DNA from: Pirellulaceae bacterium
GTDB lineage: Bacteria > Planctomycetota > Planctomycetia > Pirellulales > Pirellulaceae
NCBI GenBank assembly: GCA_026004795.1
Contig: BPJV01000001.1
Coordinates: forward strand, 838,501 to 902,500
Direction of reading: 5' to 3'
Length of the DNA stretch: 64,000 nt
Each line of letters starts with the position of its first letter. The stretch's first letter is position 1. Of this stretch, positions 1 through 9,446 are shown one piece after another. The notes beneath the pieces are model-generated. The model saw only the letters and a program-made list of their open reading frames with translations. It made no database searches and was not told the DNA's origin. The translations under genes were made by a program, and so were the position numbers.

Positions 1-425
1 GCAGTCGCTTGTTCTGGGAGTTGATCGACAATGGACGCGCAGAAACCGCCTTCGTTTATCCTCAATTCTTCCGTGATTGTGGATGTCTCACCGGCATGCT
101 GTGTTGTGCGCCGCAGGATGCGGCGGAGGTGGAAGAGATCTTCGTACGCACGGTGAGCGGAGTGCGTGCCCGACCGATCGATGCGCGCGAGCTGGAGTTG
201 GCTCGTCAACGAATTACCAGTGGTTTGATCTTGGCCGACGAGTATCCGCAGCATCGCATGTTCGCCCTCGGTAGCGCTTGGCTGGAACGGCAGGAGTTTC
301 TGTCGCTCGATGCCCTGTTGGCCAAGTATGCCGCCGTGGACGTGGATGACGTGGCGGCCGTTGCTGACGCACTATGTGCAGAGCCTTGGGTGTCGGTGCG
401 CGTGGTGGAAGAACCGCTCGATTGA
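1..425 (+). CDS. M16 (insulinase-like) peptidase, C-terminal fragment
   Basis: This is the 3' end of a gene that starts before the window; the frame is open from base 3. The visible part (about 141 residues) begins with S-R-L-F-W-E-L-I-D-N-G-R-A, which matches the 'SRLF.E(i/l)R...G(l/r)AY' segment that opens the last subdomain of M16 zinc-peptidase repeats, and then follows the usual pattern of a small sheet (FVYPQFF, CLTGMLCCAP) and helices. The HxxEH zinc site lies in the N-terminal half of this family and cannot be seen here. The likely role is a processing peptidase-like protein, but non-catalytic M16 partner subunits are common and cannot be excluded. The gene converges on the next one, with 7 bases between their stops. 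Confidence 0.6.
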   Translation, partial: SRLFWELIDNGRAETAFVYPQFFRDCGCLTGMLCCAPQDAAEVEEIFVRTVSGVRARPIDARELELARQRITSGLILADEYPQHRMFALGSAWLERQEFLSLDALLAKYAAVDVDDVAAVADALCAEPWVSVRVVEEPLD

Positions 426-432
426 TCGTGGC

Positions 433-1911
433 TTATTCGAGGTATTGGTCGCGGAGTTTCGCGAAGGTGTCGACCGCCAAGGAAAACTCCGGCTCGCTGG
501 CCGCCCACGCGGTACGGGCCTCTGCCCTACCGCAGGCCCGCGGTTCCTTCCACACCACGGCGTGGACGGGAGGTTTGGCCACCAGATTTCGCAGCAAGGA
601 ATCGCATCGGGAAGCGACAGTTGGCCGGGCGGTTTCCGAACCACTTTCCTGATGGGAGGTTCCACTCGTTGGCCACAGCATGATGGAATCGGGAGAAATG
701 CGGTCATAGGCGACGGACAGCATCAAGGGGAGTCCGAGCAGTGCCCAACGCTCGACCAGGCGATGCCATTCCAACAGATCACGCGGGAACGTTCCTCCGG
801 GCCACCGGCCTACCTCCGTCTCCAAGACCAGGCCGCTGAGCCCCAAGTCCGCCCGAATCAGCGCGTCGGCGAAATGGAGCGGAGAAATGCCCGACGCGTC
901 ATCGCGCAGGTATTCGGCCCATGGTTCGTTGATGGTCATCAGAACCGGTGTATGGGGGGCGGCAGTGCGGACCGTCTCGAGGATGGCCACCGCAGCACGC
1001 AACACATCCTCCTCATCCCAATGCAAGTTGGATGTCGCATTCAGTCCTGCCGCGCAATTCCACAGATCCACCCGTCCAGCAAACCGTTCGACGCATTGTT
1101 GGGCAAATTTGCACGCGGTTTCCCATACCGCTTCGGCCGATTGTTCGAGCAGCAGCATCCATCGAGGCAGGCTGGCGAAATCGACCAACGGGCCCACACA
1201 TACCTTGATATCGTGCTCCTGGGCCCAGGCGATCTGCTGGTCGAGACGGTCCCAGTCAATTCGTCCCTGGTCGGTTTGTAGATGCCCCATGTGGGCTTCG
1301 ATGCTGAGAAGACTGATGGCTGAGGCCTGCTGCCGCGTCCATTCCCATGCCGTGACCGAACGTGGATGAAACCCGACCAGCGTGTTGAGTCTCCCTTCGG
1401 TGGCGCAACGGGCTTCGAGCGCTTGGTGGGCATAAGCGGCTCCCATCAGTTCGATCGCCTGGAGAGCCGCGTCGATGGAACGCATCGCCGACTGATAACG
1501 TTCCTGGTCATGGTCGCGGTGGAAGGTGAGCGACTGGAGAAACTGTTCCACTGCCTGCTCGTGAGGTGCGTAGAACTCGGCCGGCAATCGCAATCCGATG
1601 CGGTGCCACTGATCCAGTTGCCAGCGTAACCGGTGGACGGTCCCGCGGGCCAGTTCCACCGGTAGATCGAGCGGTGGGTGGCCGCAGGGGAGACTACAGG
1701 TGCTCAGGCTGACCATCCCCTGCTGTTGGGTGGGCCACAGAATGTTCAGCTTTCCAGACTCGTCAATCTCGCGTTGGATGGTAAACTGCCCGGACTGGAA
1801 CCGGCGGCGGCTCCACCACGGGACGCCTTCGATGCCGATAAGATGGGCGCTTTCCCAGAGCCGTGAATCGAGGTTCAGGTGCCCAGGCACCGAGAATCGA
1901 AATGCGCTCAT
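433..1911 (-). CDS. GH10 (endo-xylanase-like) domain protein, divergent active site
   Basis: 492 residues without a signal peptide. Residues ~1-150 form an N-terminal beta-rich/helical region and residues ~150-480 look like a TIM barrel of the glycoside hydrolase 10 type: FHPRSVTAWEW, then SIEAHMG...IDWDRLDQQIAWAQEHDIKVCVGPLVDF (the 'new energy-rich barrel strand 3' region), and AGRVDLWNCAAGLN where GH10 enzymes have the W-D-V-V-N-E acid/base motif. The expected glutamate after Asn is absent (NCAAGLN), and the nucleophile region reads LVLETEVGRWPGG rather than ITELD. GH10 enzymes cut xylan; with the acid/base missing this may be inactive, a binding protein or a different activity. Planctomycetes carry many such cytoplasmic GH10-like proteins. 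It is divergent to purC, with 74 bases between starts. The fold call is fairly secure, the substrate unknown. Confidence 0.6.
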   Translation of the reverse strand: MSAFRFSVPGHLNLDSRLWESAHLIGIEGVPWWSRRRFQSGQFTIQREIDESGKLNILWPTQQQGMVSLSTCSLPCGHPPLDLPVELARGTVHRLRWQLDQWHRIGLRLPAEFYAPHEQAVEQFLQSLTFHRDHDQERYQSAMRSIDAALQAIELMGAAYAHQALEARCATEGRLNTLVGFHPRSVTAWEWTRQQASAISLLSIEAHMGHLQTDQGRIDWDRLDQQIAWAQEHDIKVCVGPLVDFASLPRWMLLLEQSAEAVWETACKFAQQCVERFAGRVDLWNCAAGLNATSNLHWDEEDVLRAAVAILETVRTAAPHTPVLMTINEPWAEYLRDDASGISPLHFADALIRADLGLSGLVLETEVGRWPGGTFPRDLLEWHRLVERWALLGLPLMLSVAYDRISPDSIMLWPTSGTSHQESGSETARPTVASRCDSLLRNLVAKPPVHAVVWKEPRACGRAEARTAWAASEPEFSLAVDTFAKLRDQYLE

Positions 1912-1985
1912 CCACTCAGCGCCCTAGCACTTGCGAGAATCTGGCGGGTGTTTCGGTGCGATACCGTTTTTCGAGGAAAGCTACT

Positions 1986-2891
1986 ATGGTACCTTCCGAC
2001 GTCGTATTGACCACTGCCCTGCCCTTTCCCCGGCGAAGCGGGAAGGTGCGCGATGTCTACGATTTGGGGGATCGTTTGTTGATCGTCAGTACCGATCGCA
2101 TCAGTGCATTTGACTGGGTGCTCCCGGTGGGGATACCGCGTAAAGGGATCGTGCTGACGCAGCTCAGCCGCTTTTGGTTCGAGCACTTGCCTGTCGAGCA
2201 TCATTTCCTGAGTCAAGAGGTGGCAGCGGTCGACGGGCTCGATCCCTCCGCCGCGGAATGGTTGAAGGGCCGCAGCATGTTGGTCAAGAAGGCGGAGGTG
2301 GTACCCTTCGAATGCGTGGTCCGCGGTTATCTGGAGGGCTCCGGGTGGAAGGAATATCAAGCCACCGGTAGCGTGTGCGGCATCTCGTTGCCCAAGGGGT
2401 TGCGGCAATGCGACCGATTGCCCGAGCCGCTGTTTACGCCGGCTACCAAAGCTACCGAGGGGCATGATGAGAACGTTGATTTCGACTTCATGGCGCGGCG
2501 CATCGGCACCAGCTTGGCAGAGCGATTGCGGGAGCTGAGTCTGCAGGTCTACCGTTGGGCCGCTCAATGGGCGGCCGAGCGAGGGATCATCATCGCTGAT
2601 ACCAAGTTTGAATGGGGAATCCATGATGGCCAAGTGATTCTCGTGGATGAAGTGCTTACGCCCGATAGTTCGAGGTTCTGGCCCGCCGATCGTTACCAGG
2701 CCGGTCGAGCTCAGCCCTCGTTCGACAAGCAATTCGTGCGGGAATGGTTAATGAACTCGACCTGGGATCGAGAGAGCCCTCCCCCTGCTCTTCCCGACGA
2801 TGTCGTTGCCCAAACGGCACACAAGTATGAGCAGGTGTACGAATTGTTGACTGGCCAGACGATCGATCAGGCGTTGGCGGAGAAACCGTAA
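1986..2891 (+). CDS. purC: phosphoribosylaminoimidazole-succinocarboxamide synthase
   Basis: 301 residues. SAICAR synthetase joins CAIR and aspartate with ATP in step 8 of purine synthesis, in the cytoplasm. Diagnostic segments are R-S-G-K-V-R-D-V-Y-D-L-G near the N-terminus, STDRISAFDWVLP, VVRGYLEGSGWKEY, TPATKATEGHDENV, IIADTKFEWG and VDEVLTPDSSRFWP, all of which line the nucleotide- and substrate-binding cleft. Length matches the long bacterial/yeast-like form (about 300) rather than the ~237-residue E. coli form. The ATG at 1986 was chosen because it follows GAGGAAAG by a normal spacing and begins just before the conserved domain; an in-frame extension to 1863 exists but has no similarity to the family. 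It may be co-transcribed with the MFS gene 41 bases downstream. Confidence 0.95.
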   Translation: MVPSDVVLTTALPFPRRSGKVRDVYDLGDRLLIVSTDRISAFDWVLPVGIPRKGIVLTQLSRFWFEHLPVEHHFLSQEVAAVDGLDPSAAEWLKGRSMLVKKAEVVPFECVVRGYLEGSGWKEYQATGSVCGISLPKGLRQCDRLPEPLFTPATKATEGHDENVDFDFMARRIGTSLAERLRELSLQVYRWAAQWAAERGIIIADTKFEWGIHDGQVILVDEVLTPDSSRFWPADRYQAGRAQPSFDKQFVREWLMNSTWDRESPPPALPDDVVAQTAHKYEQVYELLTGQTIDQALAEKP

Positions 2892-2932
2892 GCGTCGAAA
2901 GGCAACGAGAAAAGGCAACGAGAACATTCGGC

Positions 2933-4282
2933 ATGGCCCCATCAGCAGCAAACGACGATCAACAGTCTGGAGTTGGTGAAACCGACGGGTTCGGGGGAGG
3001 ACGGTCACCGTTTTCGGCCTCTGAGGACCTTTCCGGAAACGGGATGCGGCGGGCGACCGTGGCGTTTATTTTCGTGACGGTCCTGTTGGACGTGCTCTCG
3101 TTGGGGGTGATCATTCCCGTCTTGCCCACGTTGATCGAGGAAGAGTTTCTGGGCGGGGACACGGCCCGGGCGGCGCTGTATACCGGGCTATTCAATACCA
3201 CTTGGGCATTGATGCAGTTTCTTTTCTCGCCGTTTTTGGGGGCCCTGTCGGATCAATTCGGACGCCGCAAGGTCATCTTGCTTTCCTGCCTCGGGTTGGG
3301 GCTCGATTACGTGTTGATGGCGCTGGCCCCCAATCTGTTGTGGTTGTTTGTCGGCCGCGTGTTATCGGGGATTACGGCGGCCAGTTACGCGACCGCCGGT
3401 GCGTACATCGCCGATGTAACACCACCGGAGAAGCGAGCCAGTGCGTACGGCATGTTTGGCGCGGCTTGGGGCATTGGTTTCGTCATTGGGCCTGCGGTGG
3501 GAGGATTTCTGGGCGGATACGGGTTGCGCATCCCCCTGTGGGTCGCTGCGGGACTGACGTTGGCCAATGCGCTGTACGGGTTTTTCATTCTGCCCGAATC
3601 GTTGAAGCCGGAGCATCGGTCGCCGTTTCGCTGGCGCAAGGCCAATCCCGTCGGTTCGCTACTGTTGCTGCGTTCCCATCCCGAGTTGTTGGGATTGGCT
3701 GCTGTACTCGGCCTTTACCAGCTCGCTCATCAAGTTTTTCCCAGTGTCTTCGTACTCTATGCCGGCCATCGTTACGGATGGGGGCCGCAGTTGGTGGGAA
3801 TGACGTTGATGGTGGTGGGGCTCATGGGGGTCTTCATGCAAGGCTATGTCGTGCGTCGTTTTGCACCCGTGCTGGGTGAGCGTAAGATGCTATTCATTGC
3901 CTTGACGCTGGGGGCGACCGGATATGTGATCTATGGATTGGCCGAGACGGGGTGGCAGTTTTGGGCGGCCATTCCGGTGTTCGCCTTTGTCGGATTCTTT
4001 TCCCCGGCCATCCAGGGGCTGATGACGCGCCGCGTGGGGCCTTCAGAGCAAGGGCAGTTGCAGGGGGCCAATTCATCGCTTGCCGGCATTGCTGGAATGC
4101 TGGGGCCGGCGATCTTCTCCACGGTGTTTTCGGCCGGCATCGCCGATTCCTCACCGATCGAACTGCCCGGGATGCCCTTTCTGCTCGCCGCCTTCTTGCA
4201 CCTGCTCGCCATCCTCATCGCCATCCGTGTTTTGCAGCGTCCCCGGCCGGATAGTGCTGATCGGTCCGCCAAGGAATCCTAG
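2933..4282 (+). CDS. MFS exporter of the TetA/TCR-like family
   Basis: 449 residues with about 12 hydrophobic segments. After a hydrophilic 37-residue head comes TM1 (AFIFVTVLLDVLSLGVIIPVLP), then the MFS signature loop G-A-L-S-D-Q-F-G-R-R-K-V between TM2 and TM3, and TM5 with A-W-G-I-G-F-V-I-G-P-A-V-G-G (motif C of drug:H+ antiporters). This order and the 'LGVIIPVLP' start are typical of tetracycline-resistance-like exporters, which expel small hydrophobic molecules by proton antiport; the true substrate is unknown and resistance should not be assumed. The ATG at 2933 lacks a near Shine-Dalgarno; an ATG at 3044 directly before TM1 is an alternative start that would remove the head. The gene follows purC and converges on sucD. 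Confidence 0.8.
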   Translation: MAPSAANDDQQSGVGETDGFGGGRSPFSASEDLSGNGMRRATVAFIFVTVLLDVLSLGVIIPVLPTLIEEEFLGGDTARAALYTGLFNTTWALMQFLFSPFLGALSDQFGRRKVILLSCLGLGLDYVLMALAPNLLWLFVGRVLSGITAASYATAGAYIADVTPPEKRASAYGMFGAAWGIGFVIGPAVGGFLGGYGLRIPLWVAAGLTLANALYGFFILPESLKPEHRSPFRWRKANPVGSLLLLRSHPELLGLAAVLGLYQLAHQVFPSVFVLYAGHRYGWGPQLVGMTLMVVGLMGVFMQGYVVRRFAPVLGERKMLFIALTLGATGYVIYGLAETGWQFWAAIPVFAFVGFFSPAIQGLMTRRVGPSEQGQLQGANSSLAGIAGMLGPAIFSTVFSAGIADSSPIELPGMPFLLAAFLHLLAILIAIRVLQRPRPDSADRSAKES

Positions 4283-4362
4283 TCGACATCGGGACGGCGC
4301 CGATCGGCAGCCCCGCGGAAGGACTGGGGCGGACGCTACGGGCGCGATTGCGCATCGTGCCG

Positions 4363-5241
4363 CTAGGCGGTTTTGGCCAAAGCGCGTTGGACAGCCTGGC
4401 CCATATCGGCAGGAGTCTCGGCGATGACAACTCCGGCCGCTTGCAGCGCCGCTTTCTTCTCAGCCGCCGTCCCTTTACCACCGGAAATGATGGCCCCGGC
4501 GTGTCCCATGCGTTTGCCAGGAGGCGCCGTGGCGCCGGCGATAAAGGCCGCTAAAGGCTTCGAGAAGTTCTGCTTGGCAAACTCGGCGGCCTCTTCCTCT
4601 GCTGTGCCGCCGATTTCCCCGATCATCAACACGACTTCTGTTTGAGGATCCTCTTCGAACAGCCGCAGCAGATCGATGTAGGAGGTGCCCACGATCGGGT
4701 CACCGCCGAGACCGACGCAGGTCGACTGTCCCAAGCCGGCTTTGGTGGTCTGCCACACGGCCTCGTAGGTCAACGTACCGCTACGGCTGATGATGCCGAC
4801 CTTGCCCGGTTGGTGAATGTAACCGGGCATGATGCCGATCTTGCATTCCCCCGGAGTGATGATTCCAGGGCAATTGGGGCCGATCAGAGTGCAGCCGCTA
4901 GCGCGTGCCTGCCGATAGACCTCGACCATGTCCAAGACGGGGATCCCTTCGGTGATGGCCGCGATGACTTGGATCCCGGCATCGATGGCTTCGAGGATAG
5001 CATCGGCGGCGAAGGGAGGCGGGACGAAGATCATCGAGGCGTTGGCCCCGGTGTGCTGCACGGCTTCTTCCACCGTGTCGAAGACGGGAAGATCGCAGCA
5101 CGTTTGACCACCCTTGCCCGGGGTGACACCGCCGACCATCTTGGTCCCATACTCGGCACATCCCTTGGTGTGAAACGTGCCCGCACTGCCGGTGATCCCT
5201 TGGGTGATAACTCGCGTCTCTTTGTTTACCAGGATACTCAT
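4363..5241 (-). CDS. sucD: succinyl-CoA synthetase, alpha subunit
   Basis: 292 residues. The alpha subunit binds CoA and carries the phosphohistidine of the TCA-cycle enzyme that converts succinyl-CoA to succinate with ATP/GTP formation. Visible marks are the Rossmann CoA-binding start ([15 protein letters not shown]), [30 protein letters not shown], and [10 protein letters not shown] with the active-site histidine at about residue 247. The length is normal. The ATG at 5241 is preceded by GAAGGCG at good spacing; a GTG two codons upstream is less likely. It lies 42 bases after sucC on the same strand, the usual sucCD order. Confidence 0.97.
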   Translation of the reverse strand: MSILVNKETRVITQGITGSAGTFHTKGCAEYGTKMVGGVTPGKGGQTCCDLPVFDTVEEAVQHTGANASMIFVPPPFAADAILEAIDAGIQVIAAITEGIPVLDMVEVYRQARASGCTLIGPNCPGIITPGECKIGIMPGYIHQPGKVGIISRSGTLTYEAVWQTTKAGLGQSTCVGLGGDPIVGTSYIDLLRLFEEDPQTEVVLMIGEIGGTAEEEAAEFAKQNFSKPLAAFIAGATAPPGKRMGHAGAIISGGKGTAAEKKAALQAAGVVIAETPADMGQAVQRALAKTA

Positions 5242-5283
5242 CTGCACGCCTTCGTTTTGTTGAGATGTCTTGTGTCGTGACCG

Positions 5284-6477
5284 TTAGGTGGCTTGTTGGG
5301 CTACTTCGACGACCTTCCGTGCGGCATCGGCCAGGTCGCTAGCGGTGATCATCGGCAGGCCGCTTTCCTCGAGCATCTTTTTGCCTTCCTCGACTTCGGT
5401 ACCTTCCAGACGCACGACCAGAGGAACTTTGATACCGACCTGCTGGGAAGCCTCGATGATCGCTTTGGCGATGGTGGTACAGCGCGCGATTCCGCCAAAG
5501 ATATTGACCAGGATCGCCTTAACATTGGGGTCGGAAAGAATGATATGAAATGCCTCGACGACTTGCTCCGTGGTCGCTCCACCGCCGACGTCGAGGAAGT
5601 TGGCTGGTTGGCCACCATAGAACTTGATGATGTCCATGGTCGCCATGGCTAATCCAGCACCGTTGACCAGGCAGCCGATGTTGCCGTCGAGTTTGACGTA
5701 GGAAAGCCCCGCTTGGGCAGCCCGAACCTCGGCCGGTTCCTCTTCGCTGAGGTCTTGCAATTCCTTCAGATCAGGATGGCGGAACAGTGCGTTATCATCG
5801 AAATTGATCTTGGCATCCAAGGCGATCATCTCTCCCGATTTGGTAATCACCAATGGGTTGATCTCTACCAAGGAGCAATCCAGGTCAGCATAGAGCTGGC
5901 ACAGTCGCTTCATGAACTGATCGGCATCGCGCGCGGTAGAGCCGGTGACGCCGAGTTTCTTGCACAGTTTGCGAATCTGGAAGGAGTGGAGGCCGACGGC
6001 GGGATGGAAGTGTTCGCGGTAGATTTTCTCGGGCGTTTCCTCGGCCACCTTCTCGATTTCAACGCCCCCTTCGCTGCTGACCATCAGCACCGGCATGGCG
6101 CGAGCTCGGTCGAGGACGACGCCCAAATACAATTCGCGGTCGATATCACACCCGGCCTCGACGAGAACTTGCCGCACCACGGCACCTTCAGGACCGGTTT
6201 GCACGGTGACCAAGTGGTTGCCCAGCATGCGGCCGGCAACTTCCGCCGCTTCTTCGGCCGAGCGGACGAGTTGGACACCTCGCTGCTGGGGATGTTCGAC
6301 AAACGTCCCTTTTCCACGGCCTCCGGCATGCACTTGCGCCTTGACCACGGCGATGTCGCCGCCGAGTTGACCGAACGCCTGGGCGGCGTCGTCGGGGGTG
6401 CGGGCCACGATGCTGTCGGGGACCCGGATGCCAGCGTCACGAAAAAGCTGTTTCCCTTGGTACTCGTGAATTTTCAT
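5284..6477 (-). CDS. sucC: succinyl-CoA synthetase, beta subunit (ATP-grasp)
   Basis: 397 residues, first gene of the sucC-sucD pair. The beta subunit binds the nucleotide and succinate. It starts with [12 protein letters not shown], the near-invariant beginning of this subunit, and holds an ATP-grasp domain ([42 protein letters not shown]) followed by the flavodoxin-like ligase domain ([36 protein letters not shown]). The start at 6477 is set by this conserved N-terminus; the longer open frame to 6600 is not conserved. The 135 bases to the sigma-54 regulator stop hold nothing recognised. Confidence 0.97.
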   Translation of the reverse strand: MKIHEYQGKQLFRDAGIRVPDSIVARTPDDAAQAFGQLGGDIAVVKAQVHAGGRGKGTFVEHPQQRGVQLVRSAEEAAEVAGRMLGNHLVTVQTGPEGAVVRQVLVEAGCDIDRELYLGVVLDRARAMPVLMVSSEGGVEIEKVAEETPEKIYREHFHPAVGLHSFQIRKLCKKLGVTGSTARDADQFMKRLCQLYADLDCSLVEINPLVITKSGEMIALDAKINFDDNALFRHPDLKELQDLSEEEPAEVRAAQAGLSYVKLDGNIGCLVNGAGLAMATMDIIKFYGGQPANFLDVGGGATTEQVVEAFHIILSDPNVKAILVNIFGGIARCTTIAKAIIEASQQVGIKVPLVVRLEGTEVEEGKKMLEESGLPMITASDLADAARKVVEVAQQAT

Positions 6478-6612
6478 GGGCGGGCGGCCTACGTATGAAA
6501 CGAGAAACGTTGTAAAGCCGCGAATTATACGCCTAGTTCCTGTTTTGAGTACCAGTGATCGGCAGGCCGGCCGAGCGGTTTTTCCGGGCGGAGCGAACAA
6601 CCAGGTCGTTGA

Positions 6613-8004
6613 TCAGTCTTTACAGGCCGTAGCGTCGATCCCTAGCCGCTTCATTTTCTTGTACAACGTGGTGCGGTTGATCCCCAGCTGTTTGGCCGTC
6701 AAGCTGCGACTGAATTGATTGGCACGGAGAACTTCTAGAATGATCTGCCGTTCTGGTCCTGCGAGCGCTTCGCGCAGGGTTTGCTCGCGTCCGATGATCG
6801 GTATGGCGGCACCGCGGTGAGCAGTCCCCGTCTTCACGATGTTCGATGGCAAGGCGTCGATCCCTAGTTGGGGCGACTTGGCCAGCAACACCGCACGCTG
6901 CACCACGTTTTCCAGTTCACGGATGTTGCCGGGCCAATGGTAATGATACAACGCCTCCATGGCTTCGGGGGTAAACCCCTCGACATCCCGCGCGCATTCC
7001 TTCGCCGTTTTCTGCAAGAAGTGCTCGATCAGCAGCGGTAGGTCGGAGAGGCGCTCGCGCAAGGGGGGCAACTCCAAGTGGATGACGTTGATCCGGTAGA
7101 AGAGGTCTTGGCGAAAACGCCCATCGGCGACCGCCTGTTCCAGGTCTTCATTGGTCGCCAGGACGGGCCGTACGTCCACGGCAATCGTTTCGTTGCTGCC
7201 GACCGGCTCGAATTCGAATTCTTGGAGAACTCGCAGCAATTTGATTTGCATGGCCGTCGAGGCGGTCCCAATTTCATCCAGAAAGATCGTACCGCCATCG
7301 GCATGCTGAAATTTGCCCATCTTGGCTGCCGTCGCGCCCGTAAAGGCTCCGGCAGTGTGCCCGAACAGCTCGCTCTCCAACAAGTTGTCCGGCAGGGCGC
7401 CACACGCTACTTCGACAAATGGTCCGTTGCGCCGACTACTGCGCCGATGGATGGCCCGCGCGATCATCGATTTGCCCGTCCCGTTTTCGCCGGTGATCAA
7501 CACAGCGGCTTTGGTGTCGGCTACGCTGTTGATGATGTCGAAGATGCGGAGCATGCGCGGATCGTGACTGAGAATATTCTCCAGGCCGCTCTTGCGATCC
7601 AATTCGGATTTCAGTCGTGCATTTTCTTGCGCAATCCGTTGTTGCTCGAGGGCCCGATGCAGCGTGGTCAGCAGTTCTTCGTCGATGATCGGCTTGGTAA
7701 GCAGGTCGAACGCGCCGGCACGCACGGCATCGATGGCCGCGTCCGGGCCGCCATAGCCGGTCATCATCACTACCGGCATCTCAGCGGCATGGTGGCGAAT
7801 CCATTGCAATAGTTCAAAGCCGTCGTCGTTGTCCAGGCAAATGTCGATCAGGCCAACATCTACCGGGTGTTCCGCCAGGATCCGGCGGGCCGTCTGCAGG
7901 TTCGGCGCGGTGTGAACGTGGAACCCCTGCTCGGCAAGCCAACTGGCCATCGACTCCAGCAGCCACTGGTCATCATCAACGATCAATAGACGTGACTTCG
8001 ACAT
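6613..8004 (-). CDS. NtrC-family sigma-54-dependent response regulator
   Basis: 463 residues in three domains: receiver (1-120) with the phosphoacceptor Asp at about 54 (G-L-I-D-I-C-L-D) and the conserved Lys (LLTKP); AAA+ sigma-54 activator (about 140-375) with Walker A G-E-N-G-T-G-K-S, the sigma-54 contact loop G-A-F-T-G-A, Walker B GGTIFLDEIG and WPGNIRELENVV; and a C-terminal Fis-type helix-turn-helix (SLTAKQLGINRTTLYKKMKRLGI). It should be phosphorylated by a histidine kinase, assemble as a ring upstream of a -24/-12 promoter and drive sigma-54 polymerase. No kinase gene is adjacent. The ATG at 8004 begins M-S-K-S-R-L-L-I-V-D-D-D, a standard receiver start; the frame is open further upstream without similarity. 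Confidence 0.95.
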   Translation of the reverse strand: MSKSRLLIVDDDQWLLESMASWLAEQGFHVHTAPNLQTARRILAEHPVDVGLIDICLDNDDGFELLQWIRHHAAEMPVVMMTGYGGPDAAIDAVRAGAFDLLTKPIIDEELLTTLHRALEQQRIAQENARLKSELDRKSGLENILSHDPRMLRIFDIINSVADTKAAVLITGENGTGKSMIARAIHRRSSRRNGPFVEVACGALPDNLLESELFGHTAGAFTGATAAKMGKFQHADGGTIFLDEIGTASTAMQIKLLRVLQEFEFEPVGSNETIAVDVRPVLATNEDLEQAVADGRFRQDLFYRINVIHLELPPLRERLSDLPLLIEHFLQKTAKECARDVEGFTPEAMEALYHYHWPGNIRELENVVQRAVLLAKSPQLGIDALPSNIVKTGTAHRGAAIPIIGREQTLREALAGPERQIILEVLRANQFSRSLTAKQLGINRTTLYKKMKRLGIDATACKD

Positions 8005-8608
8005 AGAACCTAGGCAATAGATGATAGGTTTGCGGGCATCCGCTTGTGTTCTTACTGAAAAACCGTAGGTTACGTATGCTGACGAAGCAACAAAAACGCC
8101 CCAAATTCGCCCTGTGGAAAGGCGCTCCGGCGCCAACTGCGATCGGATGACATGCCCCGTGGGGATCCCTTCAGGATGCGGTACGTGGCGACCGTAAGGC
8201 CAGAGTAGCCAGTTGCGCGTATGGAAAATCGCGTCGATGGTTCGGACGGCTCAGGGGGGATCGTCCCCATGTTCGAGTCGCATTTTTCACAATGTTCGTT
8301 TAATCCCCCTCCCTGAAGGGGGACGGTTACGATGTTCGTGTGGTAGAATTCTGGAGGGATCGCCTCGGCGGGAAGGCCGCTTACTCAAGTTGGTTTTAAG
8401 GATGGAAGTCGCCAACGGTCGCAGGCCATCATGGGCTTTGGGGCAAGCGCTCAGTCGATGCATTGGCCGGTGTCCGGAGGCGGTGTGAGAAGCGGGCAGT
8501 AGAGTCCACGGCGGCTGTGAGAAAGCCGTGGTGGCTTTACAATGCCTTCCCAACGTCCTGGTGATCCGAGAGCGTGGCATGAGTCAATAATGCAGAAAGG
8601 GAACGTCT
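8005..8608. other. gene-free 604-bp divergent region between two response regulators
   Basis: No convincing coding frame. It must hold the promoters of the divergently transcribed NtrC-type and LuxR-type regulators. I see three copies of ATGTTCG (8269, 8292, 8332), a small hairpin CCCCCT-ccctga-AGGGGG at 8305-8322, and a longer inverted repeat CCACGGC/GCCGTGG at 8506-8531 lying about 80 bases before the LuxR start. A short non-coding RNA or autoregulatory operators would fit, but nothing matches a family I know. Confidence 0.4.
8269..8338. repeat. three direct copies of ATGTTCG upstream of the LuxR-type regulator
   Basis: ATGTTCG occurs at 8269-8275, 8292-8298 and 8332-8338, spaced 23 and 40 bases start to start. 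This density in the control region between two response regulator genes could mark operator half-sites; it may also be chance. The CCCCCT/AGGGGG hairpin lies between copies two and three. Confidence 0.25.
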
Positions 8609-9250
8609 GTGGCGATCAGGTTAGTCATTGCCGACGACCATGAGGTTGTTCGGAAAGGCATTGCGGTGTTGCTCGAAGGGAGCGAGGTGGAGATCGTTGG
8701 CGAGGCATCGTCGGTCGATGAGGCGATTCGCGTCACCGAGCAGATGCGTCCTGAGGTGGCGCTCATCGACATCCGCATGGGCGAGGAAGATGGCTTGCTG
8801 GCTCTGGAGGGAATCCGGGCTAAGGTACCTGAGGTGGCGGTGGTCATGTTATCGGCGTACGACAACCCTACTTACGTAGCCCGTGCCATAGCGTTTGGCG
8901 CTCATGACTATCTCCTGAAAGATTCCTCTCGCATCGATGTGCTCGAAGCGATTCAACGGGCGGCGGCCAAGCAACAACCTAGCGATACCAGTATTCTGCG
9001 CCGCGTAAAGGAAACCATGGCCAAGCGAAAAGATCGCTCCGATACGAAGGACGTTCCGCTGACCAATCGTGAGTTGCAAGTTCTCCGCCATGTGGCGCTG
9101 GGGTTGAGCAACAAAGAGATCGGTAGTTCGCTGAACATCAGCGTCGAAACAGTGAAGGAGCACGTGCAAAACATCCTACGAAAGCTCGACGCGCCGGATC
9201 GAACGGCTGCTGCCGTATGGGCCGTCAAGAGTGGGCTGATTTCCGGCTGA
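8609..9250 (+). CDS. LuxR/NarL-type response regulator
   Basis: 213 residues. Residues 1-120 are a receiver with acidic pair D9/D10, phosphoacceptor Asp at about 54 (A-L-I-D-I-R-M-G) and Lys in YLLKD; residues ~148-213 are a LuxR helix-turn-helix (L-T-N-R-E-L-Q-V-L-R-H-V-A-L-G-L-S-N-K-E-I). The protein should bind DNA as a phosphorylation-induced dimer. The GTG at 8609 follows AGAAAGGG at normal spacing and gives the standard start M-A-I-R-L-V-I-A-D-D-H. No sensor kinase lies beside it. It is divergent to the sigma-54 activator and convergent to the DUF1598 gene. Confidence 0.93.
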   Translation: MAIRLVIADDHEVVRKGIAVLLEGSEVEIVGEASSVDEAIRVTEQMRPEVALIDIRMGEEDGLLALEGIRAKVPEVAVVMLSAYDNPTYVARAIAFGAHDYLLKDSSRIDVLEAIQRAAAKQQPSDTSILRRVKETMAKRKDRSDTKDVPLTNRELQVLRHVALGLSNKEIGSSLNISVETVKEHVQNILRKLDAPDRTAAAVWAVKSGLISG

Positions 9251-9340
9251 CAGACCGCTCGGTCAGATGTCGACCTGACAGGAATGCCGGTTGTGGTTGA
9301 ATGGCCGGCCGGGTAGGAACTGTCGCACCGTCGTGGTTGG

Positions 9341-9391
9341 AAATAAAAAACCTCTATTCCCATGGTAGGAGGAAGGCCACAGGAATAGAGG
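9341..9391 (-). terminator. intrinsic terminator of the DUF1598 gene
   Basis: CCTCTATTCC (9351-9360) pairs with GGAATAGAGG (9382-9391) around a 21-base loop. On the minus strand the stem is followed by TTTTTTATTT, as in a Rho-independent terminator, and it sits about 55 bases past the stop of the minus-strand gene. Confidence 0.75.
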
Positions 9392-9446
9392 GTGCAAAGA
9401 TTGTTCGGCGACTTGATGGTTCGGCAACTTGGGGCGACGCCCGCAG

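Noticed and set aside
310..1281. Open frame of 323 codons on the plus strand
   Set aside because: It lies opposite the GH10-like gene, has no family match and is a shadow caused by codon composition.
2933..4282. Tetracycline-resistance gene
   Set aside because: The family resemblance covers many proton-driven exporters; resistance determinants cannot be claimed without closer similarity.
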